Origin: Paratinospora sagittata
Lineage: Eukaryota; Streptophyta; Magnoliopsida; Ranunculales; Menispermaceae
Direction: 5' to 3'
DNA: 64,000 nt
NCBI GenBank assembly: GCA_035771175.1
Contig: CM069598.1
Coordinates: 15,934,438-15,998,437, forward strand
The translations under genes and the position numbers were made by a program. The notes beneath the pieces are model-generated. The model was not told where the DNA came from and made no database searches. It saw only the letters and a list, made by a program, of their open reading frames with translations. Positions 58,928 to 64,000 of this stretch are shown here, piece after piece (the first letter of the stretch is position 1; each line of letters begins with the position of its first letter).

Positions 58928-59441
58928 CACTACAACAAAAAGGCTATTTAGCAACAAACCCTTTCGTAGCTCAAAATCAATATTTTGTCGCTAACAATCG
59001 TTGGCAACGACTTTAAGTTCGTATGTTTTTTGTCGCCTATCTACCGTGGCGGATGTCACTACGCGATGAACAATGAACTCGTCACTAAATACTAGTTATT
59101 AGTGACAAAAATAATTGTCATTCGCGTCGTAGAGTTTTGTCACGTTAAGTCTAAAAAGGGATAACTATATTCACTTATAAGCGACAAATATGTAATTCGG
59201 AGCTCATTTAATACTTTAGCGACAAACCAAATTGTGGCCAATGAACGATATGATTCTATTTTCTTAGCACGAGCGACAAATGCATGTCGTAGCTAAATAA
59301 TAATTTAACATTTTACTATGATACTTATTTAGAAAGAATAGGTCTCCATGTGACGAAAAAAAATCTCTTCACACCATGATAACCTTGGAAGAATATGCAT
59401 GCCATCCACTAGAAGATCATGCAGTACTGTATAGAAGAATA
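58928..59441 (+). mobile_element. CACTA-type transposon left end, cut by LTR c
   Basis: Begins CACTACAACAAAAAGGC, a canonical CACTA terminus. It is followed by short subterminal repeats around GCGACAAA, TTGTCGC and AGTGACAA at 58980-59290. LTR c starts at 59442 and no right terminus is found. Confidence 0.75.
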
Positions 59442-62316
59442 TGTGGCGACCCTGCACCCCGGACCACCAACCCCGCAAGGAATGACGTGCGGAATGCCGG
59501 GGCGGGACACCCGACGTAAGCATCTCCAACCACTCCTTAACCCCCGTGAGGTGGTTGAGACCCTACGAGCCTCATCTCAAACAATGACATAATATAAAAA
59601 TGTACTAAACAAAACTACCAACCGTATTAATCATCCAAGACAAGAGATAATCCATAAAAATGAACCATAAAGAAAATCATAATCCCTATAGTCTATCAAG
59701 ATGGACATACACATAAAGTCTAAAACTATGGGTACAAAAAAAATCGTCATATGCCCACATGGTCTATCTAACAAGTCCTAACTCACCCATACTACAATGT
59801 GGTAAGTGTTATAATTACATAGTCCAAAATATAATACATCATAATTTAAAACACAGTTCAATCAAAATGCCTCTCAACTTACATCGAGGCCTTGGATTCT
59901 CTCGTCGGCAAGGCCCGCAAGATATGACTACTTCTTTGCCCTTATTTGGGACAGAAGGATCTAAAAGAGGAAAATGAGGGTGAGCCAACGGTGCCCAGTG
60001 AATAGAATTCAAATATGCTATCAATACTCATCAATAAATATCATGTATGCATGTTAATGTGTAGCATGATTAAAAGCTCATAACATATAGATATCAAGCA
60101 TTTATAATAAGTTCGATGCAAATAAAAGTCTATCAATTTGGATCAGCATTTCACATGCATTGGGGTTGTGCACGTCTATTTCACTGTACCGTTCTCATCC
60201 CCAAATATTTTCTTTCTAAAACCCTCCTATGACAAGGTTAAGTCTCCCTATTAGCCAGATAGATGGGCCAAACCATAGTCATAAGGTTTTCTCAAATCAA
60301 TGCATCATTCAAAACATTAGAACATATTCATGCTTTCAACATACAATATATATATAAGTGATATGATGACATAAAAGATATAATCATAAATGAAGTCTAC
60401 TCGCAACCAAGCCTCGCGAGAGTATCTAACCACACACGCACACCAAACCAAATCAAGCTAATCAAGGTCCTGAAACATTCATCAATATCCAACCATACAT
60501 CAATTCCTATGCTCAATCACATAGACATTACACATCAACCTTAAATCAGCCCACATATAAACAATAGACCTAAATCCCATCTAATCCCATCATTCAACTC
60601 AAATCACATGACTTAGGCCTCTAATGCATAGTTCTCATTCATAAACCATTCAATTAATCAAAAATACTGATTTTCAATTCCTTAGGGATAAACATGCCCA
60701 AATTGGGTCATTTGATCACAAGTAGGCCTAACCCATGATATGGTCATAACCACCTAATCAGTAGCATAATCAACCCTAATCATGCTTAATTAGACATAAA
60801 TTGCATTAATTCAATGATTTTAGGCCAAAAGCATCAAAAGCCCTAAAATATGAAATTTTCCATACTTAGGCCATATTGTCGATTTACACTAGGTCACCAT
60901 GTTCAACCATGTATATCATTGATTTTGCATCATGGGTTCATCAAAAATGGCAACTAGGTCAACATAGTTGACGTGCAAGCTATTTGAAAAGGTCTAAGTT
61001 CATATTCTAAATTTAGGTCTAATACAAACAACCCTACCAATTTTTCATTTAATATTCTGTTCAGATGTATCAAGCTGCCAACAGAAATATATAATCACAA
61101 AATCAACCGTATAGATTGAAGTATGTTAAGAGTCAAACCTTATGTCCAAACATCAGCTCAATCCAACGGTGGACCGAAGAGATAGGCCTCTTTGATGAAC
61201 AAGTCTCTAATCAGACAATTTCTCATTTCCTACTGCAAATACTTGACCTCAGATGACTATATCACACAAAATACCTAACCCATCAACATCTCAACCGTTC
61301 ATAATGCAGATATATTCGTTGTGAACCACCCTCTAAAATCTCATATCCATCCAACAGTAATTTTAGGAGATCTATCAGTTTGGATCTAAACTGCTCGAGA
61401 AATTTAGACCTTTCGACCAGCTTTGTTTGAGAGGTTATATCTCTCAGAAGAAAACTCCAATCAAGATCTCCGCCGACTAGAATGAATAACCATAAGATAT
61501 GAACTTTCTGAAAAAGTTTGAACTCAATCTGACTATATAGCATTAAGATCCAGTTCTTTGATGAAAATGTTGCTGAGATTTCCCTCAAAGCAACTTCTTC
61601 TTTCTTTCTCTTTTTCTTTCCTTTCTCTTCTTTTTTCCTTTCCCTCCACTCATCTCACTCTCTAGGACTTCCTTGGAAAAGAGAAGTGGGCATGGGACAC
61701 TTGTCCACTCTCATGCACCAACTTGACATGTGTTGGAGAAGAGAAATGAGGCATGAGACACTTGTACATTCTCATGCACCAACTTGACATGTATTGGAGA
61801 AGAGAAATGGGGCATGAGACATTTTTCCATTCTCATGCATCAACTTGACATGTGTTGGTCTCATGCACCAACTTAACATGTGTTGGAGAAGAGAAATGGG
61901 GCATGGGACACTTATCCATTTTCATGCACCAACTTGACATGTGTTGGTCTCATACTACCCATACCAACCATATATACTTTAACCAATCTTATGCTTGCAT
62001 GTATTTTAAATGCCCAATCCATCTAATACACCAAATTTTCATTTTCATTTATCATTTTATTCAATCAATCCTAACTCATATTAATTCATGGTTTAATGGG
62101 CTCATGCATAAATAATAACATATGCATTATACTTTAATTTAACATGACCCATATATAATTTATAATGCACATATTTATATACATTATCAAGCATCAAAAT
62201 ATGCAAATATTAAACAACCATTAAATAAACACCAAACATACTAAGGCAAACACATAGAGTTTGGACAAAATACAATTGAGTTATGGGCTAGAGGAAATAA
62301 TTTTCGAGGTGTCACA
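59442..62316 (-). mobile_element. LTR c, same subfamily as a and b
   Basis: Starts TGTGGCGACCCTGCACCCC and ends CGAGGTGTCACA, 2875 bp, collinear with a and b. Flanks GAATA and CATAA do not form a TSD. Donor-like ATAAG|GTTTGAC at 61138 and acceptor-like CTCTTTTAG at 59961 (minus strand) are 1178 nt apart. The CACCAACTTGACATGTGTTG minisatellite has more units (about 61690-61950) than in a. Confidence 0.9.
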
Positions 62317-63331
62317 CATAACCACCGGCTTGAATCAAGGATTTGTACTAGTAGGAAAATTCAAATCAAAAGTGTCAATAGTTATATAATTGACAGTAGT
62401 AAATGCAATAGCATCTTAGCATATCACATGCAATGGAAAGAAGACAAATGATATAATATTTTTAATTTTTTAAGTTATTAGTACTAGTGCTAAATTATCC
62501 ACAACAGAATTATAAGCACCCATACATAGATTACGGCAGAATTCCAAAAAGGATGGTGTGGTTGAACATGGAAGAAAGACAGGACAAATAAAAAACCAAG
62601 GCAAAACCCCATTGGAATTGTCTATATATAAAAATGCCAAACTTGATGATGGAGTTGTGATTAGAAACATCGAATATTGGGCCCTATGGCTGTCTGTAAA
62701 AAGTCTTGAAAAATATCACATTATTTAACCTTAATGTTTTGCTTTTATTTGTAGGAAAAAGGGTGCATGATACGTACAATAAGTTAAAAATGTGCATGTC
62801 ATTAAACCTTTCAAACGTTATGCATATTATCCTTAGGATATATACAAATCACCCCCTAGTAGAATCTTTGGTGTGCATAAATGAACTGAAAGGTCAACTA
62901 AATGGATAATCATTAAGGTAACAATCATTAAGGGTTATATTAAGGTAATGATGCTAGAGGATGTGAGGTGTAGGAAGTAGGAACGTACTGAGTTCCCTAG
63001 TCACTATGAATTTGGAGTTATGCAATACATGCGGCTCCATGTTCATTATACGGATGAGCGGAGACCTCATATATATTTATGGTGCGTTTTTACCTCGTGT
63101 CCCTCTAACATTTTTGCTTGTATTATACTTAAATCGACACCTTTCCTTATCAGGTAGCCTAATTTTATCTGTGTTGTCTTCTTTTGCATACTTAATAATT
63201 TTTTGAACCATAATGGTCAATCGAATAAATTTTTACAACAAAAGATATCAGATTGATTAAGGAAAGGAAAATTTCAAAAAACTAGGACATCCTACTTGAC
63301 CTGACTAATTAACTAATTAGGTTTAGAATAA
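62317..63331. other. Intergenic DNA without recognised genes
   Basis: AT-rich sequence with short open frames that show no family motif. Confidence 0.4.
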
Positions 63332-63492
63332 TGCTAGGATATACCCATGAAAATTTCATTGAAAACTCAAGCTTTCTACTTCTGTTAGATTATATGGGAA
63401 TGTACAAATTATACACATATCCCCATGTGATCCAATAGAGGTAGAAAACTTGAGTTTTCAATCGAGTTTTCATGAGTACTGTTTCTTTAGCA
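63332..63492. mobile_element. Small foldback MITE
   Basis: The left half (TGAAAACTCAAGCTTTCTAC) and the right half (GTAGAAAACTTGAGTTTTCA) are near-perfect inverted repeats, with outer ends ATGCTAGGATATACCCATGA and, inverted, TTGCTAAAGAAACAGTACTC. The target duplication is unclear. Confidence 0.65.
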
Positions 63493-64000
63493 ATATTTTT
63501 ATTAGGTTTATAGCATTGTCTTTAATTGTTAATGATTTTTAAGTGTTGGATGTATATATATGACCTAACACAATAATTTAAAAGCTCATATAGCTGCCAC
63601 GTGATTATATTAGTTGTCTCTATTTTTTTTTCTTCATTTTGTAGTTTTATTTATTTGTTAAAGTCTATACAATAACCTAATTTACAGAATATGTAATCCT
63701 CTTTTACAAAATCATAATTCAAAATTAATATAACAATATTAATTAGTATTAATTAAGTATTTATATTTATATTTTTAATAAGTAAAAACTATTATTCTTT
63801 ATTTTTATGTAAATTATTTTAATAAAAATAGCATGTGCATTTGAAAGGGTTGCAAATTAACTTTATATACATAAGGGCAAATAAATTTGGTTCAACCTTA
63901 TATGTTTATAAATTAATTACTAAGATAATGAGCCAGTGTGGGACAACTTAATTTTACGATAGAATTTATTTAAAAAGTATTCTCTCGAAAGCAATTTTTA
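63493..64000. other. AT-rich DNA at the window edge
   Basis: Very AT-rich, no gene recognised. Confidence 0.4.

Noticed and set aside
1..64000. tRNA or rRNA genes and CRISPR arrays
   Set aside because: No complete cloverleaf, rRNA segment or spaced direct-repeat array was seen; the only tRNA-like boxes are in the hairpin loop at 4222-4352.

Overview
The window is nuclear DNA from a flowering plant, most likely a woody eudicot with a transposon-rich genome. The evidence is spliced genes with AT-rich introns, two conserved plant genes (a BLISTER homologue and a DYW2-type PPR-DYW protein), plant-type L1 LINEs, Ty1/copia pieces, many long LTRs with 5-bp target-site duplications (TSDs), and hAT, PIF/Harbinger and CACTA-type DNA elements. 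I cannot name the species.

Layout. 1-1750: a MITE with a 9-bp TSD and a degenerate foldback. 1752-9932: three LTRs nested inside one another (f contains d, d contains e); e carries a 377-bp hairpin at its terminus. 9933-22694: promoter, leader and 13 coding exons of BLISTER on the plus strand, with a LINE fragment and a Tourist-like MITE in its introns. 22695-23859: a convergent intergenic gap. 23860-25587: an intronless DYW2-type gene on the minus strand, with a TATA-like box 115 bp upstream of its ATG. 25786-42540: a minus-strand nest. An L1 LINE (DUF4283/zinc-knuckle ORF, endonuclease, reverse transcriptase, zf-RVT) appears to be split by a decayed copia element (921-bp LTR, gag, protease, integrase) that has itself been hit by two solo LTRs (a and b); LTR i interrupts the endonuclease. 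42606-43000: tandem repeat of about 160 bp. 43650-49375: a plus-strand LINE split by solo LTR j. 49680-51429: a very decayed minus-strand LINE. 51438-54215: two hAT-type MITEs, the second split by solo LTR g. 54216-64000: LTR h, an LTR fragment, two CACTA ends, a Harbinger MITE, solo LTR c, a foldback MITE and AT-rich DNA.

The two genes form a gene island of about 15 kb between transposon blocks. BLISTER is a coiled-coil nuclear protein that works with Polycomb in Arabidopsis; DYW2 is a shared organellar RNA-editing factor. They converge and nothing in the sequence links their functions.

Most notable signal: nine or ten LTRs, from several divergent subfamilies, keep the same internal order: (where visible) a TATA box, a splice-donor-like site, 0.6-1.7 kb of DNA, then a stretch with a CTCAC branch-point-like motif, a pyrimidine tract and a splice-acceptor-like site. 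This suggests an intron inside the LTR leader. None of these LTRs has any Gypsy-type internal domain in the window, and six have perfect 5-bp TSDs, a seventh one mismatch.
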